DNA from: Hymenolepis diminuta
Lineage: Eukaryota > Platyhelminthes > Cestoda > Cyclophyllidea > Hymenolepididae
DNA: 64,000 nt
Direction: 5' to 3'
Assembly: GCA_900708905.1 (NCBI GenBank)
Contig: CAADRB010000003.1
Span: 5,157,969 to 5,221,968, forward strand
Shown: positions 26,181 through 38,600 of the stretch, one piece after another
Numbering within the stretch: the stretch's first letter is position 1
Layout of the letters: the number at the start of each line of letters is the position of its first letter
Position numbers and translations under genes: made by a program
The notes under the pieces: model-generated
What the model was told of the DNA's origin: nothing
The model's database searches: none
Seen by the model: the letters and a program-made list of their open reading frames with translations, nothing else

Positions 26181-29100
26181 TATTAGAGGAAAAGAATATA
26201 AAAATTATTTTACGTCAGGGCTATGAATTCAAGAAACAAGTATCGAAAATGCTACTATAAAAATATTACATCTGTCGATAAACATTCGTTCTTTGAAGAC
26301 AGACAACAGTCCCATACTTAAAAAAGATTATTTTTTTACGAAAACGTCCATGATTAAGTCCTAATGGTAAATTCAATTAATTTCAGCCGAAAAGAATCAC
26401 TTTGTACCATTATTAACTTGATAGTGCAAAAAAGAAGTTGGACGAAATTTAAGTAGAAATGAATAATTAAATAGTTTACACTTGAAGATATATCATCAGA
26501 GGAATGTAAATTAATCAAATAATTCCAAATAAAATGACCAGAGCAAATATGGAAGCAATATACAGAAGTTCATTGAAATGACAATGAATACCTTGGCTAG
26601 ACGCCGCTCAGTGGTCTCTGACGCATTACGTTTGAGTACTGTAAATCACGGTATAAACCAGCTAAATTAGAGTTGGCTGTAAAATAATATGCGAATTCGA
26701 TTTTCATTTCTGGAAAATAAGCGCAATTGTTCACCAACTGTCTCCAAACTTATTCTTCAGCAGAAATGAATTTTCCATAGTTTTCCGAAGGTGTTAAATA
26801 CAAAATGACACAAATCGTGGCTCGAGTTCCAGATGTAGTTTTGTAGAACCCACTAAATTGCCTATCTTCAATGCGTACCCAGTGATGGGACTGGTCAACA
26901 GCACCGGTTGGCAATATTTGTAACAATAGATATATATGTATATATGAAATGTTTGTATAGAAGGAAATGGTATCGAAAAAGAGCAGAAAAATTATCTATT
27001 TTTTACGAAGAATAACATAATAATACTAATAATAACAGGTCAGCAGGTAGCAAAGATTTGTTAACAAGTAAGAATGAGATATTGAAAAAAATTGAAGAAA
27101 GAATGTGATATGCGATGATTTTTAGCTTCAAAGTGTAAGAAGACAACGAAATAAGAGGCTGCAGCATTCTGCAATGTTGACTCGTAAATCGACGCTGTCC
27201 TAAATTGTCAAATGAAAGTTGGTCATCTGTTGCTCAAATGAGGAACAATGAAAGCAAAATTAGACAACCCTCTCGGTGCACTATATTTCGCCCCATTTAC
27301 CGAAACTTTAGCTCCTGCTTCTCTAACATCCCTTTCCTCCTTCCCTCCCCTTCCTTACGGCTTTCCAACATGCTCGTGGCCCTACTCAGCTCCTGATCTT
27401 CTTACTCGGGGAGGGTTGTTTAGTGTTTGCCTTGTGGAAGATTATTTTTTCTGTGGGAGGATATGTACCTGTATTTATTTCGGCTCCAAAATAGTTTTAT
27501 TGAGATGGCTAGTCCTACTTTAGAGACAGTCATGGACTAAGGGAGAAAATGGGTTTTTGGAACTGACTTTTCAGATAATGAATCGCAAACACCTAAAAGG
27601 AAATATGGGGCGAAGATTGGCAGAAAGCATCTTCGGATTAATACTCTTCAGCAGTCCTTTAATTTTGAAAGACACAAATTAATGGTTATAAGTGACAGCA
27701 CTTAATGAATATACCCGTTTACATGGAGACGGTCTGCAAACTAAACGTTACATCATGCACTTTTATTTATTCTCTCTATGGTGCAACTTGTCGCTTCTCA
27801 AAGTTAAAATGTTAAATATTATTATATTAAATAGCTGATACTGTTCTGCTGATTATTTTAATTCAAACCAAACCATAAAACTTATTTGATACTCATATTA
27901 AGTTCATGTAACCAACAAAATGGTCAGATAATGTTGGTATTACAGATGCAATTCGGGCACATGTGTGTTAAGCTTTAAATAATACAGTTAGTGAATAGAG
28001 AGGTAATATAAAAATACGAATTTCTTTCATTCAGGAGCTCGTGTTGTGGTTCCCACCTCTTTGTCCTTAATACCAGGGAAGAAAATTTCTGTTGTAAAGT
28101 GGTCTTCAAGTCAATTGGGACAATTATTTTGATTGAGTAGTTTCACAGCAACATACTACACAAACACGTCCTGATTTGTTTTATATTAAAGAATGGGTAA
28201 TTCCACCGCTTTCACCTTCGCCACTTCTGAGCATGCTAACTGGCATAAGCTGAGAATTATAGCTAAACAACTTTTATTATTATTTACCTTAGTCCATTCA
28301 AGGTGGACATACGAAAGGATATTTGTCACAATTTCCATACTTTGTGCTTAAATAAATTCATAATTATGAATGACATAATACTGAACGGTTGTTTGCCATA
28401 GGTCTGGTCGACTATGGTGGTGTTCAAAGTCAGAGTTTTATTCTACCCTCTTCTATTCAGTAAAGCTTGCATTAATTAAAAGGTTCAACCATCTATAATC
28501 CTTTAGTTTATTAACTTGTGTACATTCAAATTTCATGCGTCAATCATTCAAACGATAAGAATGACCAACAGAACAGGAAAACGAACGAGAGAAGTGAATG
28601 ACAATAATTTCATAAAAGGATCATATTCTTTCACTGAAAGTAAATGTAATACTAAGCAAATAAATATAAAAACATAAATATGTTTGATAATATGTGAAGA
28701 GACAAATCACTGAAGCTAGATGATAGGTGGTAGAAATTAATAGAGTTGACCTTGAATGAACTCTGTTACATTCTTCCAAAATGAACTTGTGTAAGCTCTT
28801 GTAAATTTGCTTTTATCTCGGTCATTAGAAGGAGAATGTACCCAAAGTGATTTCTCAGTCATTTAAGTTGATAAACTTGTTAGTAAATTATAGATTCAAT
28901 ACAACATAAATCCACTCAGGAAACGGGTAATAAATCCTTAAATTTGTACATCGGAGCACTAGAACCTCTACTTTACCCCTTCCCCTTCCAATTTGGTCCC
29001 TGCGTTCATGACGTAGAAGTGTAAAATGCCATTAAAAATTCCATAATATAAATGTGATGAATATATATTTCATTCTGTCCATTAACGAGCATACATAAAA

Positions 29101-29321
29101 TTATGTGGATTAATTTATAATAAATTATATTCTTTTTTAAATGATAAAACGAAAACCGAAACCTGGGGCCATGGTCTTTTCGATTTCGAACAGCGATTTT
29201 AGATCCAATTTATGAACACAACCCCTTTAAAAGTAGTTTATTTATTTATATTATTACAATTTTTATTGCTTTTTCATATCATTGATTATCTTGTTTTAAT
29301 TACTGAAAGGCAACTGAAATC
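26181..29321. other. Intergenic region, nothing supported
   Basis: No coding exon or RNA gene could be supported. There is a pyrimidine-rich, GC-richer patch at 27290-27420 with short open frames in two phases, without domain similarity. The remainder is AT-rich and unstructured by eye. Confidence 0.45.
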
Positions 29322-29627
29322 TGTGGCGTTCGCCTCCAGTGGCCTCCAGGCAATCAGCAGTCACTATTCCTGCACCTCAGCCAACCCCGTGGACAACATC
29401 TCATGCGGAGCTGATACACATGTAAAATAAAATTCTCGCTATCTCATCGCATACGGAGCAATAAACCCTCTCCACTCCACGCCTTTCTTGTTCTCGCTAC
29501 TTTAGGAATAGCCTAGCTAATTTTAGGAACAAATTTACAATAGAGGATTCTGCTAGACGCTATCCGAACTGCTTAGGAGGTTTAACTAGCTGCGACAAAA
29601 AGGCTTATTGGTGTAGCATCCGCCACA
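29322..29627 (+). mobile_element. Solo LTR of a TRIM-like retrotransposon, copy 1 (AATC target duplication)
   Basis: The element begins TGTGGCGTTC and ends GTAGCATCCGCCACA, with an internal 'caataaaccctctccactcc' polyadenylation block. It is flanked on both sides by AATC (29318-29321 and 29628-29631), a 4-bp target-site duplication. It matches three other LTRs in the window. No internal region or second LTR is adjacent, so it is a solo LTR left by recombination. Taeniid genomes carry abundant TRIMs of this general architecture. Confidence 0.75.
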
Positions 29628-30377
29628 AATCGGTTAACAATAGGTCTAACAAATGGTAAATACACAAACCCATTCACATATTTCTTTATATCAATCTAAC
29701 GCATGCTAATGCAGTGTTTGTACTTGAGAAGGATTTTAGTATTTTGAGGATGCCTCCATAAATCTCCCTATTAGTGTAAGAATTAACACAATACAAAGTC
29801 GACGGAATATAATTCCAGAGAATTGAATAACACGGAGGATGTTTTGAATCATAGATTATTACAAAAGAACGAATTGATGGTACGGTTAATATGAGTTCAT
29901 GAAACTTGTACATATATAGGAAAGTGAATGCGCTCGTTGGATGCTCAACAAGAATCCAGATAAACGGCGCACATTAATAACGAACACCGAATGGCGGTGG
30001 TAGATAATTTGGCATAACCATGTGAAAGGAGACGCATGATCAGTTACTTCATAAAGTCAGAGAATTAAGAAGGAAATAAATAAGATGTCAACTTATTACA
30101 GCACTTAACATTATTTCACAATTATTTTGTATTATTCATTTAATTTTTGAATGTAAAGCGTGGCGTACGATAATCACTTTTCGATGTGAACTAATTTCCA
30201 GTTGTCGGAGAACTTTAAGGCCTGAAAAAACACTTAAATTTTAACTTAGTGTATGCAAGACATGGGCTTCAATCTTTTAAAATAATAATGACAATATAAT
30301 ATTTACAAAAAGTTAAAAAATATCCAAGTCATTATTTTTTAAATATGGTAAATAAAATACATTGCGTCTAGAAGGAG
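29628..30377. other. Intergenic region, nothing supported
   Basis: AT-rich spacer between the solo LTR and the first possible exon at 30378. No domain-bearing frame or recognisable regulatory site was found. Confidence 0.45.
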
Positions 30378-31421
30378 ATGACGAAATTCGCAATGGTGTG
30401 TGTAATCGTGATGGTATTAAACAAAGAAAATAACAGCTTCACTGTTGCATCACATGGTCCTACCAAGGCTAGGATATGGACAGTGGTGTATAATTTCCCA
30501 AGTCTACTAGGAGAAGTAATCAGAATTGGTCAGAATTTACCAGAGCGATTGGTCACCCACACGACCGAATATGAACCAATAGACATTTACCAAATAGCTT
30601 CTGACTTGGACGTGAATTTTGACCACTACGCCAGTGGATATATGCCTTCTTATAGTGAGAGGAAAGTAAAATCGAATATTTTATTATTAAATCTGGATTT
30701 TTATGTAGGTCTCGTCGCGAATAAAACCCCTTCACCATTCAAAACTTCACGTATTAAGATATTTTGAGAACATTCCATTGCCTTGGAGATAAACTTTAAA
30801 GATTGCTACTATATACGGTAAAATCAATAATCGGTAGACTCGAGCTTTCTCATATGTGATCAACTGGAGAATTAATTTACTCAAAAGTTTAGTAAGTTAT
30901 TATTTCCATAACTATTTCTGAATATTAGAAATCGGTATATTTGCGCGCTTTGGGGAGGTTGCTCTCCGTATCCCCAACAAGATAGAAATTTTGCAGGCAA
31001 TTTGTCTTCCTCACAGCAAGATGGCACATAAAACTCGGTCATATAATTCAGAGAGTGCTAACTTCAACAAGATGGCAAGTTTATTATTGTGTCTTCAAAA
31101 TGTTGGTAGAATAGAGTCAAACGAGTCTCTTAACAGCGAAATTTAATTATTAAGCATTAATATGTTTACCTATCTTAACTTTAATCTATCGAAATCACGA
31201 AATAATGTTTTTTCGGATTTTCAAATGAGCGAATGGCGAATACGAATATGCAAAGTCCTCTAATTCCAATGATTGTATCAAAAAAACACTACTTAAACAT
31301 GGGATTTATAACTTTCAATGTAATATCAACTGAAAAAGGGATATGGATTGTGAAGTTTAGGTTCCGAAATCAACAGTTTCTACTTGATCTAGGTGTCAAA
31401 CAGCAAAAACTTATTCTTAAG
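30378..31421 (+). CDS. Hypothetical exons: signal peptide plus PKD-like strand pattern
   Basis: Tentative two-exon model, 30378-30665 and 31230-31421, both phase 0. The first starts with ATG and a hydrophobic N-terminus (KFAMVCVIVMVL), followed by about 80 residues of unrecognised sequence, and ends at a GTAAAA donor. The second reads GFITFNVISTEKGIWIVKFR. Its strand pattern resembles the PKD-type exon at 35982-36162 of the next gene, which suggests it could be an upstream exon of the polycystin-family gene or a small secreted neighbour. The junction to the 32752 exon is in phase only with a weak GTCTCC donor. There is no recognised homologue; the open frame and hydrophobic start are what is actually seen. 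Confidence 0.35.
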
Positions 31422-32696
31422 GTCTCCATGGTTTTGGTCATTTTGGGATTGTTCGGTTAAAGCTCAGCTCAGTTAGAGGTGCCTGCGTTAAAGTCGCAGA
31501 TCTTGCCTTCAAGGGCGAAGTTTTGTTTTAATCAGCATTTTCGTAATCTTAAATCCCACAAACCAGGTCACATACTACTGATATTGAAAGAAGACTAGAA
31601 TCTGAATTTATTCATTTCAAAAGATCTGGTAGTGGATTTTTACAGCTGCTAGTTGGCATAATGAGCGACTGGGCATTTAATGATCGACGAAACCTATGAC
31701 AGTTGATACACATTTACGAGTCACTTCCATGAGGCTTTTATGACCACTAATTGACTAGCTAAATTCAAGGCATAAACCCACCAGATTTTATGATTATTTA
31801 AATAATGCTTCAAGGAATTATATTTTTACGATATACTCACTCTGACGTGAGAAAAACGTTACACTATTTAATAAGTAGACTGCTTCTCAAATTGGTGTCA
31901 AATAATAACAGTTGAAGAGCGTTTTCAAAACGATATGGTCGGTTTAATATTTCGCACGTTATTAAAAGATTAATTTTATTCACTCACTGTATTAAATAGA
32001 ATTTCAATTTTTAAATAGTTGCCACACTCATGTATCAACTTGTACCAGAAGTTCTGTCCATTTTTGAAATTTGAATTAAAGTGAAGAATGCGTCAAAAAT
32101 ACATTTATTTAGTGTTCAGCATAGTCACCACTTTTATTAATTGCATCTTCCCATCTTGCCATAATCTTTTTCATTCCTCTTCCTAGAGTTTAGCCAGTTT
32201 GGACTCATTTCGATCTCTTCTTCTTGAAGTAAGCTTTTGTCTCAATAAATAGTCCTGTAAGCTCCTGAAAAGATAAAAATCGGTTGGTGGACGATGTGGA
32301 GAATATGGTGGATGATGCGTGAGCGGCTAACTGGTTTTTATCCTGTGCGCGTCATTGTATAATTTTATAAAGAGAAACCAATCAAAATCACTCATCGCTA
32401 GTTAGAATGCTCAAAGATGTGGAAGCATTTATTATCAAAATTTGAAGTCCTTACTAAATGTATTTATGTCCTAGGCAGTAGTAGACGTTATTCATTTTTA
32501 CTACTAATTTACAATAAGGCAAAAAAAACAAAATATATCTGTATGGTTGATTAGCTTAAATTGAAACAATTTTATAATAAACTTCTCCTATTGTTTCACG
32601 CCGTTGGCATACTTTTCTCATTGTGTTTGTAAGGGTATAAATAGAAGATGCATATTAATACATTTAAAGTATTTCTTCGCTTGTTTAGCTGCCGTC

Positions 32697-35600
32697 ATGG
32701 TAATCAGAAGTTTCTCCTTACTTTGAATAAATTAATTACTTCTGCCTTTAGCTCACTTGTTGGAAATTCGGTTTTTTTTACCTGCTATTCCACTTATTGA
32801 CATGTCCCTGTAGTAATGGAGTGCTATCCTCATTGGAAAAAGCCTATAACTTTGATTACAAGTTTGAATGTCCACTGGAAGTGGCCCCAAATGAAGTCTT
32901 TTCGTGCTTTTTGAATGTAACTGGAGGTGAAACTATTATTGCCACTGTTCAATGGGAAGGCAAACCCCCGCTCAACTTTCAGTTTAAAGGTACGTCTTTA
33001 ACATTATTAATCTGCTCATGCTCTTCAATTACCCACCGTTTAAATATGGCATTACCGCTCTAAGCTTACTTAATCTTCTTAGGAAATAAATTAAATTTTA
33101 TTCAAATGGGCAACTGAGCCCAATTACTGGTTGATTTATTGGCTAAATAAACTTGATATTTTTAGAAAAGACCGGTTACTAGGTGTCAGTTTTCGACAGA
33201 GAAGACCGTTACGACTTACGGATTGAAGAAAGGGGGGATAGCGTAACCTCTGTATTTTGGTGAAGTCAGGGATGAAGTGGAAATAGTAACAATTCCGCAC
33301 CAGTGAATGCAGTAAATTATGTATATGCTTATTTCATTCAGATACAAGTGGCTAAATTAACATCTGAAAAAGTTTTAGAACACCACGTATCATAGAGACT
33401 GAGACCTAGCAATGATAACTCAAGGGTCACATAGTTCGTAGGGCCGATAATTAAATATTCCAAATTCTGCATTGGATGGGTAATAACATATTCTTGAGGT
33501 CAAAGAAGGTTGCCAGTCACGTAGATAACTATTAAAAGGGATTGCAAAATTGTGACATATTTAACTTCTGCCAAAATATACTCACAATTGAATATTAATT
33601 TGAGCTTTCCCAATTTATCAACTGTAAAATTGTATGTTTGATTGATTTGCAGAAACTAACACTTATACTCTGGGCATCAAATCTTTGCAATCCTATAAAA
33701 ATAAGTTTATTCCCTGCGCAGGACTTATGTCCCTGATGTACACTTTCAGCAGTTTTCATGAGGGCAAATTAATTCGTATTGGAATTGTAAACAATCATCA
33801 AAACGTTAAATTCAGTGTAAGTTGAAAGTATTACAATTTGAATATCGAAATTATGCTAAGTGCTATTTATCTTTACCAATGGCAAAACAAGAAGTAATTT
33901 TACAAACTTTGATCACAGAAAATCTTATAAATATAAAGCATTATTTTGATAGCTTATTCACTACACCTGCGCCAGTGGATACATAACAGACTCTATTGCG
34001 AAGACTTGTTCAGATGGAACCATAGCCGTGGGTCGCAGCCTAACGGTAGGTCTCCCCATAAATATTTTAATTTCGCATAATTTGGCTAAACTTTTACAGA
34101 TACTGGCTTTCTATTCAGCTAGTGACGGGTTCATATAAAGATGACGAGTTAACATACTATGAGATTGCGAATCATCCAGCAATAGAGAAAAACGATGACA
34201 TAATTATTAATTCGCAAACGAACGTTCTGTGCGTGATTAATGGGACACTCCCTGCTGTAAGTTTGTAGAAAATTGTTTATTTTGCTGCATTTTAAGCCTT
34301 GAAGTTATTGCTAAGTAATATTTAGAGGTTAAGTTTTTGCCGCTATCCATGGATCCTCCACATATTTATAGACTGCAGTTACTTCCCTGACATTTTATTA
34401 ATTCAACAGAGTCAATATCTATTTTAAGCCACGAGCATTTTGCTACTGAAGAATTAGAAGTAGACACCCACGAATTAGTTGGGTCAAACGAACGCACTTG
34501 TCTTCACCTAAGTGGACCAATGGGAAGCTAGCACTTATCTCAACTTCAGGTATCATTGGCACATTTAATTCTTCTTAATCCATGTTTACATCTTTCGTGC
34601 ACTGCAGAAACTGTAGGTCCCGTTAGATTAGTTGAGAGCTGATGGTCCCTATTTCACTTAAGCTCGTTAATTGGAAATTTTCAAAAAGAACAGAATATAC
34701 TCAGTGAAATAGAAATATCATACTTAAAAAGTTACTTAATAAAATCAAACTTCATCCATTTAACATATTGTGGTATCCGGGTCTAAAAAGTTCAATTCAC
34801 TTTCAGTACGATTAACATCTTCCTGTCATCAAATGTACCCCGTTTATTCCACTGAACAATTATAGCTCATGATATGTACCAAAATGTGATCCGGCGAAGT
34901 CATTTGTATATTTTTTAACGCGCTACAAAGATGATACTCTCACGTCCAAGCTCATCTCGGTCCACTTGCTGGCAAGTGCTTCCTTTATGGCTGGAGTGTA
35001 GCTTAGAATTAACGAAAAGGGGAGATGCTGAAGTAGGGATATATATATATATATATGTATACTGACTGTTAATCACAAATATGTCTGTATATTGTGAAGT
35101 GTACAATATACAACTGGCTTCCTAAGCACCTCAACTCCTTTTCTGAGTCTAGTGGAGTAGTCTAAGTAAAATCTGGGTTTTGTCTATAGCCATGAAAGAG
35201 AAAGACCGAAACAGTTTTGAGTTATTGGGAGTAATCTCAACCATTTAAGAACTCACAAGAGTCTAATTCTAATAGATTATAATCAGTCAGTAAACTAAAT
35301 ATTCCGAATCACTGAATGTGCATATATAAGTATCGATCTCCTGATCTCTGACCACCGGACCACAGAGAATTAAGCTTTCAAACCACTAAAATTTAGTAGA
35401 AAGAAGGTATCCTGAAGTCACTCAGATGGAAACCTAGTATTCTACCACCAGTCTTCTTAGCCAGAATTAGCCGATGCGGTTGGCCAACCACTTAGCAGGA
35501 TGTTCACACATTAGACACTGATCATGTGACCCCCGGCTTGATTGGCAATATACACTGTGTCAGAGATAAAAAAAATTAAAAACAAGTCCGTTTTATCACG

Positions 35601-38600
35601 AATTGTATCAAGGAAACGAATTGGACAAAGAAAATTATAGATTTCAAGTTCTGGCACATCAGTCTAAGCGGACTGCGAGACTCATGCATTTTTATGTCCT
35701 CCTTTATGTTTCAGGTTTGACTTGTAAGTTTTTTCCCTAAAGGTCACATTCGTATAGGCATTTTCAAGACCTCCTGTATTTTTCACATTTCAAAAAACAC
35801 TCGTGATTTCGGAAAGATTATAAAAAATTTTACCTCTACTAGCAAAAGTTAGAATTCGCCACCTTATCAATCCCTGTACTCCTGACTCTCATTCGGCTTC
35901 TCCAAAAGGATAATCGAAAGACATTAAACTCATTTTAAAACAAGTTTTCTTGAATTAAGCTTAATGAATACTCCCTTTCAGGTACAAATTGACATTGAGC
36001 TTCCTCACAGACAAATATTTTCTGGATCATTCGCCAAGGATGGCAATTATTCAGTTATGGCGATTTTAGACTCCTATGCAGATGGAAAAATTGCAGTTAC
36101 AGAGCAAATTGAAACCAAAGTCATTGTTGTTGCAAGACAGTCCAATCCATCGCCAACGGCAGGTAATTTTTATTTAAAGCGCATCGAATTACTACCATTC
36201 TTTTATCCAGGAATAAAACTCCCAAAAATAACTGGCATTGGGGCTTTTACAATCGGAGTTGGTCTATTCATAAGCGGATGCGGTGAACACTATAATATTT
36301 TTTATTCTAGTGCCCCTGTGACATTGTCGATCTTCATAGAAGGTCAGGTTAATACAATAAGGTGCCGCTGGATTCAATATCATGATCCCAATCAGTTTTA
36401 TGAATTCGAGAGTCAAAAAAGTACTTTCGGCTTGCCAGTCACATTATCAGTAAGTAGTGGGTATATTATGATAAAACTAATTCCAATTAGCGAGGATTAT
36501 ACATCCTTTCTGCAATTGCTAGTGGACCTGACGGTGAAAGTACTGAAGTCTTTAGAATTTTTGAAATAGAAGACAGAGCAGGGTATGACATGATCTGCCA
36601 AAGCTTCAATCATAGAAGAGGTATTCCTTTTGCGAATCTTTTGTCATTCTCCAACATCTCGAAAAAGTCAGCGGATTTTACTATTTTTAATGAACCCGGC
36701 CCATATCACTTCGTGAAATGGACAAATCAAAATGTCTGTTTGTCTCCAGAAAATATTCCGGATCCAGAAATTCCTTATATTATCACTGCGGTTTGTTAGA
36801 ATGTGCATTTCCATCTAACGGTCTTTTATTTTATAGAATATTGATTCGTTCACAGTTAAAGTAACTTCTTTAGAGAATGGGAAGAGCATTGTCCTTATAG
36901 GGAGAAAGGCAAATATTTGCCTCCCCAAAGGAAAATTGAATACTAATCATTTGTATGACTTGATTATATATGGAAGTAATGGAAGATATTTACACCGTGA
37001 TAGACACACTGTCCTAATTGCTAAAGAGCCAAAAGTCAATCTGGTTATCAAGTGAGCTTATTTATTATTTAACCCTGACTATGCATTTAGTATTATAAGA
37101 CCTCTATCGTCAGTTAAAAGATCGGTAATTTCATCACCCGAAGATACCGTTCTTAGTAGTACCTGTAATTATGCCATATGTCCACGAAAAAAAGTGTCTC
37201 GATGGGAAATCGTTATGTTGTACTCTAATTTTACTAACTGGAAGTTGAGTACCGAGGAAATGAATAAGTATACTGACGGCCGAACAAGTAGTACTTTGGT
37301 TATCTCGTCACGATTGCTACTTCTGCTGCCAAGAAAAACTCATTTAACAGCTTGTCTGGTAATTAAGGAGGATATTTTATGGGAAACGAAAATGTGTAAA
37401 CTGTACGAAGTTGACTTGCCTAAAAAATGCGATTCCTGCCACTTGAACGCGCCAGATAAGATAGACGCTTTTCGAGAAGTTTGTGTTGACTGTAATTGCA
37501 CTTCCTACCCGGATGATACCTTTGAATTTTATAGTAAGAGAAAACATTAGACCGATGATTCTATCCTGTTCAGTAAGTACAAATTCCGGAACGCAATCTA
37601 TCGCATTTGGTAAAAATCCATCATTCTGCAGTCTTCTTCCTGCCTCGGATGATGTTGTTACACCATGCATTCGAAGTCTATCAGGATCGAGGGCTTATAT
37701 TGATAAATGCTTTCATCAAATTGAGGTAAGTGCTATCGAGACTTTCCATCCTTCCAGTGTAATTTAAAATGTATCAGAATATATAGGAATGAATGAAAAG
37801 GGACAAAATACTGAGAAGGCGAAAATTTTCTTATTGAAGAAAAATATCAAATAACCATGCTGTAAAAGTCTGCGCAGTCGCCCATAGGAATCAGTATTTG
37901 TCAAAGTCGCAGTTAGGGTGATAGTGAACGACACATCAATGTCTCGTCAGGATATGTGATTTAGTAGAAAGCATGTCCATTTTGCTTCTTCTAGTCGTGG
38001 AATATCATTATCAATACCAGTGAATTATTTATCGAAATTATAAATAGTAACTACAGAGAAAGCATCCACAGTACAATGGAAACAAGTGTTTGAACATAAC
38101 TAGTGTAGGGAGAGAAGGGATCATGAGTATATAAGAAGGCCAACTTAGCTAGCGACCACTCATTCTAGTTACTAGGTTAAATTTCTATTGAACACGGTAT
38201 TTGCCTTATTAATTAATTCATATTGACAGTGAAGCGATCAAAAACCCTTCGACTAATTTCAAATCTGTTAATTTTAATAATAAAGAAGGTGGTTCGAAAT
38301 AATTTGACGTAAACCTATGGAATATTTCCAATCTAAAATGCTAAATATAAATATAGGCATACATAAATTTATATAAGTGAAATAATTATGCATAATTAAG
38401 AATATTTGATAACGAATTTTCTAGAGGGTCAAAAATGTCCCAAGTTTCATACTTTGTCACGGGATGAGCAATTCGCATCCCGAAGGAAGTCTCTTAATTG
38501 CCTGTCATTTATATCAAGTTGCCACCAAATTGTGCTCTCGACATACTGAATGTTATTCTGGGAAAAAAATCAGTCATCATTCTGGTGGTGGTTTGATTTT

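Noticed and set aside
27205..27523. Overlapping frames in a CT-rich patch
   Set aside because: Two phases are open through a low-complexity pyrimidine stretch; no recognisable protein.
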